In this document: positions 33,975 to 42,355 of the stretch, piece after piece | Numbering within the stretch: the stretch's first letter is position 1 | Layout: the number at the start of each line of letters is the position of its first letter | Source of the DNA: Hymenobacter sp. ISL-91 | GTDB taxonomy: Bacteria > Bacteroidota > Bacteroidia > Cytophagales > Hymenobacteraceae | Direction of reading: 5' to 3' | Length of the DNA stretch: 54,418 bases | Assembly (NCBI RefSeq): GCF_018613725.1 | Contig: NZ_JAGGPS010000026.1 | Location: forward strand, 149,760-204,177 | Notes under the pieces: model-generated | The model's database searches: none | What the model was told of the DNA's origin: nothing | What the model saw: only the letters and a program-made list of their open reading frames with translations | Translations under genes and position numbers: made by a program

Positions 33975-34140
33975 TTAAGGCAGCATGGGCGAAAGCATGG
34001 CAACAGGAACGGGGTTCAACTCCCGGCAAAGTATACGGCAAAGCTACTGTATGCTTTGTATTCAAAAGTACTTTGATAAATTGCAACTCAATTTAGCTGC
34101 CAGCAACCAAATAGAATAGGGGCAGATTTACACTAATGCT

Positions 34141-34914
34141 ATGGAATACTTTGTGCCGCCAGGCTCCGTCGTGCGTACCATTTGGGGCAAGGCCGATACC
34201 ATCCTATTCATTTTTGCCGGAGCCGCAGCCGAGTTTGCCGTCAACAAGGCCGTCGACTGGCTGTATTTCACCGGCCGCCTGCCCGCCGACCCGCTGGGCC
34301 GCCTGTTCTCGACGGTGGAATATGCCCGCCAGATTGTGTTTGCCGAGCAGCACGCCGCCGAACGGGCCATCGACACCATTGTCGCCATCCACGCCGGGGT
34401 AGAGGCCCAACGTGGCCAGCGCATACCGGCCTGGGCTTACCGCGACGTGCTGTTCATGCTCATCGACTACTCCATCCGTGCCTACGAAGCCCTAGAGCGC
34501 CCCCTGACCGCCGCCGAAAAGCAGGAAGTAGTGGCGGTGTTCGGCCGGGTGGGGCAACGCATGGGTATTCCGGAAGTGCCCCTCACGTATGGGCCCTGGC
34601 ACGCCGCCCGCCAGCAGCACTTGCGGCAGGACCTGGCCCCCAGCCGCTACACCACCGACCTCTACCGGCAGTACCGCCGCCACCTCGGCCCGGTGCGCTA
34701 CCGGCTGCTGCGGGCCGCTCAGGGCTTAATCGTGCCGCCGCTCGTGCGCCAGCTGCTGCGCCTGGGCTCCGGTTGGGAGATACGCCGGCTGCTGCCCCTG
34801 TACCACCGCACCCAGCACCTGGGCCCAAGCCGGTGGGCCCGTGAAGCTCTGCTGCCCACCGCCTATAAAGCGCAGATTCAGGCGCTGGATGTGGTGCCGG
34901 CAGTGGCCGCGTAG
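34141..34914 (+). CDS. MpaB-family (DUF2236) oxygenase-like protein
   Basis: A 257-residue protein matching the MpaB_Catalytic / DUF2236 family, related to the latex-clearing and mycophenolic-acid MpaB oxygenases. Recognisable are GKADTILFIFAGAAAEFAVNKAVD, the DPLGRLFSTVEYARQIVFAEQHAAERAIDTIVAIHAGV segment (the family's DPLGR...VFG...H) and LRLGSGWEIRRLLP. The family acts on varied substrates and some members bind heme; no signal peptide is visible here. It stands alone in an AT-richer upstream context (34020-34140) that differs from the surrounding DNA. Substrate unknown. Confidence 0.78.
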   Translation: MEYFVPPGSVVRTIWGKADTILFIFAGAAAEFAVNKAVDWLYFTGRLPADPLGRLFSTVEYARQIVFAEQHAAERAIDTIVAIHAGVEAQRGQRIPAWAYRDVLFMLIDYSIRAYEALERPLTAAEKQEVVAVFGRVGQRMGIPEVPLTYGPWHAARQQHLRQDLAPSRYTTDLYRQYRRHLGPVRYRLLRAAQGLIVPPLVRQLLRLGSGWEIRRLLPLYHRTQHLGPSRWAREALLPTAYKAQIQALDVVPAVAA

Positions 34915-35048
34915 GAATTGCCAGGAGCTTCGCCATAACTGGCGGGCTGCGCCGTTGGTTGCATACCTGAAGTATTTGCCAGCCAGGAGTGCTAGACTAC
35001 CGAAAGCGGTTTGTTCGGATATTTACGGCCGTACTAGCCACCACTCTC

Positions 35049-36041
35049 ATGCACTACCTCCCCAGCCCCGCCCGCTACGCCGCCATGCCCTACCGCCGCT
35101 GTGGCCGCAGCGGCCTAAAACTGCCGGCCGTCTCGCTCGGTCTCTGGCACAACTTCGGCGACGTGGACGTGCTTGAAAACTTCCGCGCCATCCTGCACCG
35201 CGCCTTCGACTCGGGCATCACGCACTTCGATCTGGCCAACAATTACGGCCCGCCGCCCGGCTCCGCCGAAACCAACTTCGGCCGCATTTTGAAGGAAGAG
35301 TTCCGGGGCTACCGCGACGAGCTGGTGGTTTCGACCAAGGCGGGCTACGACATGTGGCCCGGCCCCTACGGCGAGTGGGGCTCGCGCAAGTACCTGCTTT
35401 CCAGCCTCGATCAGAGCCTGAAACGGATGCGCCTGGAGTACGTCGACATCTTCTACTCACACCGTTTCGACCCCGACACGCCGCTGGAAGAAACGATGGG
35501 TGCGCTGGCCCAGGCCGTGCGCCAGGGTAAGGCCCTGTACGTGGGCATCAGCAACTACGAGCCGGCCGAAGCTGCCGAGGCCATCCGGCTGCTGCGCGAG
35601 CTGGGCACGCCCTGCCTGATTCATCAGCCCAAATACTCCATGTTCGAGCGCAGCCCCGAAAACGGCCTGCTCGACTTGCTGGGCCGCGAGGGCGTGGGCA
35701 GCATTGCTTACTCGCCGTTGGCCCAGGGCCTGCTCACGGGCAAGTACCTGCAGGGCATTCCTGCCGACTCGAGGGTAGCTAAGGGCGTGGGTTTCCTCAC
35801 CGAAGGCAACCTTACCAAAGAGCGCCTGACGCAGATTAAGAATCTGAACGAGCTGGCCCAGGAGCGAGGCCAGAGCCTGGCCCAAATGGCCCTGGCCTGG
35901 GTGCTGCGCGACGAGCGGGTAACGTCGGTGCTCATCGGGGCCAGCCGCCCCGCCCAGCTCGACGACTCGCTGCGCTGTTTGGAGAACTTGGCGTTTAGTA
36001 CGGGGGAGTTAGGGCGGATTGAGGAGATAGTGGGGGAGTAA
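35049..36041 (+). CDS. Aldo/keto reductase (YghZ-like)
   Basis: A 330-residue aldo/keto reductase resembling YghZ, an L-glyceraldehyde-3-phosphate reductase. The catalytic tetrad is D61 (FDLANNYG), Y66, K97 (VVSTKAGYDMW) and H138 (FYSHRFD). The NADPH-binding block reads VTSVLIGASRPAQLDDSL. GPPPGSAETNFG is the family's phosphate-side loop. The ATG at 35049 precedes the usual MxYxxxGxSGLKLPxxSLGLW start. It probably reduces aldehydes in the cytoplasm with NADPH. There is no operon partner. Confidence 0.9.
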   Translation: MHYLPSPARYAAMPYRRCGRSGLKLPAVSLGLWHNFGDVDVLENFRAILHRAFDSGITHFDLANNYGPPPGSAETNFGRILKEEFRGYRDELVVSTKAGYDMWPGPYGEWGSRKYLLSSLDQSLKRMRLEYVDIFYSHRFDPDTPLEETMGALAQAVRQGKALYVGISNYEPAEAAEAIRLLRELGTPCLIHQPKYSMFERSPENGLLDLLGREGVGSIAYSPLAQGLLTGKYLQGIPADSRVAKGVGFLTEGNLTKERLTQIKNLNELAQERGQSLAQMALAWVLRDERVTSVLIGASRPAQLDDSLRCLENLAFSTGELGRIEEIVGE

Positions 36042-36143
36042 GTTTCCTCGTAGCGGCTTAAGAAGGGATGCGTGGAGGTTAAAAGAAACAATTCTTGTTA
36101 CTTCAGCGCATTCCTCTGTAAGACTATGTGGGAAAGATGATTA

Positions 36144-37997
36144 CTATTTACTCCGAAGCCACTGTACGGCCCGTTCCAGCGCCGCATCCTGCTCGCGCGC
36201 CAGCTGCTGCCGGGTAGGCTTCACCAGAATATCAGGAGCCAGCCCACGGCCCTGGTATACCTCGCCCGTAGGCCTAACGCAGCGGCCGGTAAAACTCAGC
36301 TTATAAGTGCGGCCGATTGTAGCGAAGTTCATTTCGCCGTTGGTGCCGCCGGTGGGTTGGCCCAGCAGCAATCCGAGGCCGTTGTTGCGCACTATGGCGG
36401 CTACCGTTTCGCCGTAGCTGTAGGTATCAGGGCCGGTCAGGAATATCTTGGGCATAGCCAGCAGCGGTAGCTGGGGTATTTTGGGCGTATTTTCCCGAAA
36501 TCGAAATACGGCATGACGAAAGTTGGGCTGCCGCAATTGCGGCGTGGCCGTACTGATGAAAAGCAGCGGTTCGGCTGAGAAGTGAGGTAAAATGCGCGAT
36601 AATTCGTAGTGAGGTCGGCGGCGCAGATCAACTACCAAGCCCCGGGCCGCCTGTAGCTGCGGCAGCGCCCGTTGGAAATCCTTGTAGCGCAGGCGGGCCG
36701 CATCAAGGTACACAAGGCCTCCCGCCAACTCCCGCACTGGTGGCAGTTCGTGGTAGCTGCTGCCGCGTAATTGCCGGAACGTCCAGCGGTAGGTGCGAAA
36801 CTGGCCCGTGGAATCCTGAAAGGTGAAAGCAGCTGCCCGGTACGTGGCACCCAGTTTCGACACGAGTTGCTGAGCCGCCAACTGGCGGGCTACAGCAGGC
36901 GAGGTGGCCGGAAGTATGAGGCGTATTGAGTCTAACAGCCGGCCTATGGACTGGCTGTTCAGGTGGGTCAAGACCGCCCCAGGAGCCACGAACGGCCGCA
37001 GTTCAGCGGGTACCTGGCGCACCACTACCGCGCTGTCTGCCAACTCCAGTTGCAAGGCGTACGGGGGCGGGCTGATGTGCAGACCAGTAAGGGTGCTGGG
37101 CACGAAGTTGATGTGGCGGTCAGGCAGGTGGGCCAGCATCCGGTGGATGGCAGTCATTAGTGCGGTTTCAGAAGTGGCGCGGGCAGCTTGTGGCAGGGCC
37201 ACGGTCAGCGCATCGGTCCACCCGGCGCTATGGAGCACGATGCGGTAGGGGTAGAAATGGCGGATGATGTTCCAGGTGAGGATGGTTGTGGCCATCCGCT
37301 GCTCCGGGGTGTCAGCCCGCAACCGCCGTCTCCGCCGGCCCGGCTGGTAATGCAGCCGCTGCTGGTGCTGAGTTTCTGTGAGTATCAGCGGTAGCGTCAA
37401 GCTCACCGAATCGGTGAGGAGCTCGGTGTATTGCGGCTGTCCGACCGGAAAGGCTCCTGCCACTTCCGCTGCTGAAGCGGCCCGAATCCGGCTCTCGTAG
37501 CGTAAGCCGCCCAAGCGCATAATTCCCGTTGTCAAGCCTAAACCAGCCTTGTCAAGCCCCAAGCCGTGGTGTTCCCAGAAGTGGCCGGCGGTAACCCTTG
37601 ATGGATCGGCTGGGGCGGGTGTGGTCGGTGAAATTGTGAAAGTGGCTTTGGGAGCCAGCGGCCGTAGCAGGCTGTCGAGGGTGGCAGCCAGCAACTGGTC
37701 GGTACGGGCGCGGCGCACGGCCGGAATGGCGCGGGTAAGCACCGTTTCCCAGCTTACGCGGGCCGTGTGGCGGTTGGGGTAGAAGTACTTGAGGTCGCCC
37801 ACCGCCCGGGCCAGCGCCGTAAGGTTACGGCTTTCACGGGCCGTTAGGGAGTCGGGTAGGGCGGGGCTGGCGGCGCAGTGGCCGGCTAGCAGCAGTGGGA
37901 GGAGTAGGGCGGTCAATGAAATAGACAAGTGGATGACCCTGACAGGAGTCCGACGGCTGGTTGGAAGTTGCAGCTGCGGCCGCAAACCGAAGCGCAA
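36144..37997 (-). CDS. Secreted S41-like peptidase
   Basis: A protein of up to 617 residues with an N-terminal signal peptide (SISLTALLLPLLLAGHCAASP) and an S41 (tail-specific protease) C-terminal domain. The catalytic-serine region reads FLTGPDTYSYGETVAAIV, followed by GLLLGQPTGGTNGEMN and RCVRPTGEVYQGRGLAPDI. A long N-terminal region (50-250) holds helical repeats, and the middle (300-370) may hold a degenerate PDZ-like domain. No ATG precedes the signal peptide: the start is TTG at 37997 or TTG at 37928. It is divergent from a second secreted protease, their starts less than 150 bases apart. Substrate unknown. Confidence 0.78.
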   Translation of the reverse strand: MRFGLRPQLQLPTSRRTPVRVIHLSISLTALLLPLLLAGHCAASPALPDSLTARESRNLTALARAVGDLKYFYPNRHTARVSWETVLTRAIPAVRRARTDQLLAATLDSLLRPLAPKATFTISPTTPAPADPSRVTAGHFWEHHGLGLDKAGLGLTTGIMRLGGLRYESRIRAASAAEVAGAFPVGQPQYTELLTDSVSLTLPLILTETQHQQRLHYQPGRRRRRLRADTPEQRMATTILTWNIIRHFYPYRIVLHSAGWTDALTVALPQAARATSETALMTAIHRMLAHLPDRHINFVPSTLTGLHISPPPYALQLELADSAVVVRQVPAELRPFVAPGAVLTHLNSQSIGRLLDSIRLILPATSPAVARQLAAQQLVSKLGATYRAAAFTFQDSTGQFRTYRWTFRQLRGSSYHELPPVRELAGGLVYLDAARLRYKDFQRALPQLQAARGLVVDLRRRPHYELSRILPHFSAEPLLFISTATPQLRQPNFRHAVFRFRENTPKIPQLPLLAMPKIFLTGPDTYSYGETVAAIVRNNGLGLLLGQPTGGTNGEMNFATIGRTYKLSFTGRCVRPTGEVYQGRGLAPDILVKPTRQQLAREQDAALERAVQWLRSK

Positions 37998-38073
37998 CCA
38001 AAGCCACCGGGCGGGTACTGGGTTTCCCGTGCTACCTTACCGCCGCTTGCCACCTCCCAAACCCTTCCTGCCC

Positions 38074-40518
38074 GTGACCAAATTCTACGCATTGCTGCTG
38101 AGCCTGCTGCTGCTCGCAGCCCACGGCCTGAAGGCCCAGACGCTGGCTGAAAAAACGAAAGGCCTGCAGAAATTTGAGGGCTTTTTCCCCTTCTACTGGG
38201 ATGAGAAGACCGGCCGGATTCTGCTCGAAATCGACAAGCTCGACCAGGAAATTCTTTACGTCAGCAGCCTGCCCCACGGCGTGGGTTCCAATGATTTGGG
38301 CCTGGACCGGGGCCAGATCGGGCAGACGCGCATCGTGAAATTTGTGCGCAGCGGCCCCAAAATTCTGCTGCTCCAGCCCAACTATGACTACCGCGCCGTG
38401 AGCCCCAACCCCGACGAGCGTAAGTCGGTGGAACAGGCCTTCGCGCGCTCTGTTATCTGGGGCTTCAAGGCCGAAGCCCGGGAGGGCAACCGGGTGCTGG
38501 TGGACCTGACGCCCTTTCTGCTGCGCGACTCCCACCAGCTCGGCGACAAGCTGGAAGAGCTCAAGCAGGGCAGCTATAAGGCCGAGGAAAGCCGCTCGGC
38601 CGTGTTCCTGCCCAACACCAAGGGCTTCCCGCAGAATGTGGAGTTTGAGGCGATGGTCACGCTGACAGGTAAGGCCAAGGGCCGCGAAATCAGCTCCGTC
38701 ACGCCCGACCCGAGTGCCCTAACGGTGCATCTGCACCACTCCTTTATTCAGCTGCCCGACGCCAACTACCAGCCCCGCGCCTTCGACCCCCGCGCCGGCT
38801 ACTATGCCAACGAATTCGCCGACTACGCCACCCCGATCAACCAGCCGCTGATGCAGCGCCAGCTGGTGCGCCACCGCCTGCGCAAGCAGAGCCCCGCAGC
38901 GGCCGTGAGCGAGGCCGTAAAGCCCATCGTGTACTACCTCGACCGGGGCGCGCCCGAGCCCGTGCGCTCGGCCCTGCTCGAAGGGGCCGCGTGGTGGAAT
39001 CAGGCCTTCGAGGCGGCGGGCTACCGCAATGCTTTCCAGGTGAAGCTGCTGCCCGAAGAAGCCGACCCCATGGACATCCGCTACAACGTCATTCAGTGGG
39101 TGCACCGCTCCACCCGGGGCTGGTCGTACGGGGCGAGCATCGTAGACCCGCGTACCGGCGAAATCATCAAGGGGCAGGTGTCGCTCGGCTCGTTGCGGGT
39201 GCGCCAGGACTACCTGATTGCCGAGGGGCTGCTGCAACCCTACGGGGATGACGGGCAGCCCACCAACCCGGCCATGCTGCAAATGGCTGTGGCCCGCCTG
39301 CGCCAGCTGGCCGCCCACGAGGTGGGCCACACGCTGGGCCTCTACCACAACTACGCCGCCAGCCCCCAGGAGCGGGCCTCGGTGATGGATTACCCCATGC
39401 CCCGCATCCTGCTGCGCCCCGATGGCAGCATTGATTTAAGCCAGGCCTACGCCACCGGCATTGGCAGCTGGGACAAGCGCGCCATACTCTACGGCTACCA
39501 GGATTTTGGGTCGGTGGACGCCGAAAAAGCGGCCCTGCCCGCCATTATGCGCCAGACGCTGGCCGACGGTTTTGCCTTCATGGCCGACGCCGATGCCCGC
39601 GCCGCCGGTGGCGCCCACCCCACGGCCCACCTCTGGGATGATGGCACCAACGCCACCGACGAGTTGAACCGCCTGATGGATGTGCGCGGCCAACTGCTGG
39701 CCCGCTTCTCCGAAAAAGCTCTGGCCCCGGGCCAGCCCATGGCGCTGCTCGAAGAAGTGCTGGTGCCCATTTACCTGCTGCAGCGCTACCAGGTTGAGGC
39801 GGCGGCCAAGCAGGTGGGCGGCCTCTACTACACCTACGCCCTCAAAGGCGACGGCCAAACCATCACCAAACTAGTGCCGCCATCCGAGCAGATGAGAGCC
39901 GTGGAGGCTTTGCTGCGCACGATTTCGCCCCGCGAACTGGCGCTGTCGGAGGAACTGCTGGCCAAGATTCCGCCCCGGCCCGTGAACTACGGCCGCTCCC
40001 GCGAAACCTTTCCGAGCCGCACCGGCCTCACCTTCGATGCGCTGGGCGCGGCCGAGTCGGCGGCGGCTACTACGCTGGAGTTTCTGCTGCACCCCCAACG
40101 GGCGGCCCGCCTGGAAGACTACCACGCCCGCCACCCCGAGCAGCCTGGCCTGAGCGCCGTGCTCGACAAGCTGCTGACCGCTACCTGGGGCGCCCGCCCC
40201 GAAACCGGCCCGGCGGGCCAGCTGCAGCGCCTCGTGCAGCAGCTCACACTTCGGCAGCTGCTCACGCTGGCTGCCACCCCCACGGCCCCAACGGGTGTGC
40301 GGGCCATGGTGATGTTGAAAGTTGAGGAACTGAAAAATCAGCTTCAAAAAATCCAGAAGTCAGCTAAAAACCAGAGCCAGAGGGCCACCGCGCTGCTGGC
40401 GTTGCGCACCATAGCCCAGTTTGAAGAAAACCCCGGCAAGTTTGAGCCCGCGCCCGCCCTGCCCATGCCCATGCCCGACGGTGCCCCCATCGGCTCCGAC
40501 GACTGCGGGGTGTGGTAG
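38074..40518 (+). CDS. Secreted zinc metalloprotease (HEVGH, DUF5117/DUF4953-like)
   Basis: An 814-residue exported protease. A GTG start at 38074 gives a clean signal peptide (MTKFYALLLSLLLLAAHGLKAQ). The zinc site is H415-E-V-G-H419-T-L-G-L-Y-H425, the long metzincin form. FFPFYWDEKTGRILLEI...ILYVSSLPHGVGSNDLGLDRGQ is the N-terminal DUF5117 signature, and the C-terminal third resembles DUF4953. These proteins are common in Bacteroidota and are thought to act in the periplasm or at the cell surface. The last 30 residues contain a proline/methionine run (PALPMPMPDGAP). The gene is followed by a long palindromic element and the convergent RND operon. Confidence 0.88.
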   Translation: MTKFYALLLSLLLLAAHGLKAQTLAEKTKGLQKFEGFFPFYWDEKTGRILLEIDKLDQEILYVSSLPHGVGSNDLGLDRGQIGQTRIVKFVRSGPKILLLQPNYDYRAVSPNPDERKSVEQAFARSVIWGFKAEAREGNRVLVDLTPFLLRDSHQLGDKLEELKQGSYKAEESRSAVFLPNTKGFPQNVEFEAMVTLTGKAKGREISSVTPDPSALTVHLHHSFIQLPDANYQPRAFDPRAGYYANEFADYATPINQPLMQRQLVRHRLRKQSPAAAVSEAVKPIVYYLDRGAPEPVRSALLEGAAWWNQAFEAAGYRNAFQVKLLPEEADPMDIRYNVIQWVHRSTRGWSYGASIVDPRTGEIIKGQVSLGSLRVRQDYLIAEGLLQPYGDDGQPTNPAMLQMAVARLRQLAAHEVGHTLGLYHNYAASPQERASVMDYPMPRILLRPDGSIDLSQAYATGIGSWDKRAILYGYQDFGSVDAEKAALPAIMRQTLADGFAFMADADARAAGGAHPTAHLWDDGTNATDELNRLMDVRGQLLARFSEKALAPGQPMALLEEVLVPIYLLQRYQVEAAAKQVGGLYYTYALKGDGQTITKLVPPSEQMRAVEALLRTISPRELALSEELLAKIPPRPVNYGRSRETFPSRTGLTFDALGAAESAAATTLEFLLHPQRAARLEDYHARHPEQPGLSAVLDKLLTATWGARPETGPAGQLQRLVQQLTLRQLLTLAATPTAPTGVRAMVMLKVEELKNQLQKIQKSAKNQSQRATALLALRTIAQFEENPGKFEPAPALPMPMPDGAPIGSDDCGVW

Positions 40519-40545
40519 GGTCGTTTTCTTCGTTGTTCTGGCGGG

Positions 40546-40690
40546 CGCCTCACCCCTTAGCCCCCTCTCCGAAAAAGGAGAGGGGGATTAGCCTGTAGTT
40601 TTCTAGCGCTAGAGCAACTATCACTGAGCTAAAAATCCAGCATCTAGTTCTCTCTCTCCTTTTTCGGAGAGGGGGCTAGGGGGTGAGGCG
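40546..40690. repeat. Large palindromic element with CCCCCTCTCC arms
   Basis: Arms 40546-40586 and 40650-40690 are near-perfect inverted repeats starting CGCCTCACCCC. Each arm alone forms a CCCCTCTCCGAAAAAGGAGAGG-type hairpin. It lies between convergent genes and could end transcription from both sides. Elements with this wording are widespread in bacterial genomes. Confidence 0.85.
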
Positions 40691-40714
40691 GACGTGAGGT
40701 GCAACGCCCTAGCC

Positions 40715-42193
40715 TTACTGCCCCACCGGCGTCCAGCCGCCGCCCAGGGCCCGGTACAGGTCGATGAGGAGCAGGAACTGCTGGCGGCGGGTGTTGGTGA
40801 GCTCCAGCTCGGCTTCAAGCACATTGCGCTGGGCGCTGATGACTTCGAGGTAGGTGGCGTAGTTGGCCTTGAACAGGTCGTCGGAGATGCTCACGGCCTG
40901 CTGAAGCGCTTCTACCTGCTGCTGTTGCAGCTCGAATACGCGCTGGTAATTCTCGATGCCGCGCAGGTTGGTGGTTACTTCCTCAAAACCTACCTGAACG
41001 GCCTTTTGGTAGCTGCTGTAGGCAATCTGCTGCTGGGCTACTGAGCGGCGGTAGTCGGCCTGCAGCTCGGCGCGGTTGAAAAGCGGAGCCGAGAGGCCCG
41101 CCAGCAGCCCGTAGGCCAGCGAGCCGGGCGTGGTGAACAGGACAGAGGCGCGGTAGGCGTTCAGGCCCACGTAGGGCGTGAGGCGCAGCGAGGGCAGAAA
41201 GGCGGCCCGGGCCGCCGATACGTCGGCGCGGGTGGCTACCAGCTCCAGCTCGGCCTGGCGCACATCGGGGCGGCGCAGCAGGGTGGTGGCAGGCAGGCCG
41301 GTTGCCAGGCTACTGGGCAGGGGTTGCGCCAGAAGTGGCAGGGTGCGGGCAATAGGGCGGGGGTAGCGGCCGAGCAGGCGGTTGAGCGTGTTTTCGGTGG
41401 CGGCAATACGCTGGCGGGTTTCGGCCTCCAGGGCGCGGGTGCGCAGCAGCTGGGCCCGGAACTGCTGCACGGCCAGCTCGTTGGCCCGGCCGGCCCGCTT
41501 GAGCGTGCCCACAATGTCGAGGGCGCGCTCCTGCAGCTGTTGGTTTTTGCTGAGTACCAGCAGCTCGTTGTCGTAGCTGAGCAGGGTGAAATACTGGCGG
41601 GCCACCTCGGCTACCAGCTGCGTTTGCACCAGGTGGCGGCCCCGCTCGGTGGCCAGCAGGCGCAGGTAGGCCGCCTGCCGACGCTGGCGCAGCTTGCCCC
41701 ACAAGTCAATTTCCCACGACGAGCGTAGGCCCACAAAAAAGTCGGGCGTTGGCGTCGGAATCCGTTGCTTACCCTCGATGTTGGGCGAAAGGTTGGTGTC
41801 GTAGTTGCCGATGCCGTTAAGCGTGTAGTCGCCGAAACGCTCCACGCCGGCACTAACGACTCCATCTACCTGGGGCAGCAATGCCCCGCGCCGCACCCGC
41901 AAATCGGCCCGCGCAATTTCAATGCGTTGCAGTGTAATGCGCAAGTCGGGGTTGGCTTGCAGTGCCGTATCAATCAGGGCCACGAGGTTGGAGTCGGCGA
42001 ACAGCTCGCGCCAGGGCTGGCGGGCAAACGAGGCCGAGTCGGTTGCAGCCGAATCGGCTGCCGGGGGTAGCGGGAAGGCCAGCGGCACGGCTGCGGTGCG
42101 GGGCAGGGCGTCGGGCGCGGCTACCCGGCAACCTGTGGCCGCCAGCGAGGCAACCGTGAGAAAGGAAAGAACGGAACGGGAAAAGCGGGGCAT
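40715..42193 (-). CDS. RND efflux outer-membrane lipoprotein (TolC/OprM-like)
   Basis: A 492-residue outer-membrane factor of the NodT/OprM family. The lipobox LAATGC gives lipidated C22. Two repeated helical-barrel segments are visible (DLRITLQRIEIARADLRVRRGALLPQVD and RRPDVRQAELELVATRADVSAARAAFLPSLRLTPYVGL), with GLRSSWEIDLWGKLRQRRQAA typical of the first. It is the third gene of an adaptor-pump-channel operon. A 162-base gap to the pump gene contains TAGC-rich repeats. Confidence 0.93.
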   Translation of the reverse strand: MPRFSRSVLSFLTVASLAATGCRVAAPDALPRTAAVPLAFPLPPAADSAATDSASFARQPWRELFADSNLVALIDTALQANPDLRITLQRIEIARADLRVRRGALLPQVDGVVSAGVERFGDYTLNGIGNYDTNLSPNIEGKQRIPTPTPDFFVGLRSSWEIDLWGKLRQRRQAAYLRLLATERGRHLVQTQLVAEVARQYFTLLSYDNELLVLSKNQQLQERALDIVGTLKRAGRANELAVQQFRAQLLRTRALEAETRQRIAATENTLNRLLGRYPRPIARTLPLLAQPLPSSLATGLPATTLLRRPDVRQAELELVATRADVSAARAAFLPSLRLTPYVGLNAYRASVLFTTPGSLAYGLLAGLSAPLFNRAELQADYRRSVAQQQIAYSSYQKAVQVGFEEVTTNLRGIENYQRVFELQQQQVEALQQAVSISDDLFKANYATYLEVISAQRNVLEAELELTNTRRQQFLLLIDLYRALGGGWTPVGQ

Positions 42194-42202
42194 GGATTCG
42201 GT

Positions 42203-42249
42203 ATTTAGCCGTTAGCTATCAGCTGATAGCGGTTAGCTTCAGTTCAGGT
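42203..42249. repeat. TAGC-rich intergenic repeat, copy 2
   Basis: TTAGCCGTTAGCTATCAGCT continues into GATAGCGGTTAGCTTCAGTTCAGG, sharing the GTTAGCTxxxGTTCAGG wording with 3191-3236. It lies between the pump and channel genes. Confidence 0.5.
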
Positions 42250-42316
42250 GGAAAACAGTGGTTCTGTTTGGAACATCACCCTGAAATCCGGCTGTAAGTA
42301 GGGAGTGGTTGAAAAA

Positions 42317-42350
42317 GTTAACAGCTAAATAGCTGCTGGCTAACAGCTCA
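42317..42350. repeat. TAGC-rich intergenic repeat, copy 3
   Basis: GTTAACAGCTAAATAGCTGC then TGGCTAACAGCTCA. It shares ATAGCTGCTGGCT with copy 1 and can form an imperfect hairpin just after the pump stop codon. Confidence 0.5.
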
Positions 42351-42355
42351 GAAAA

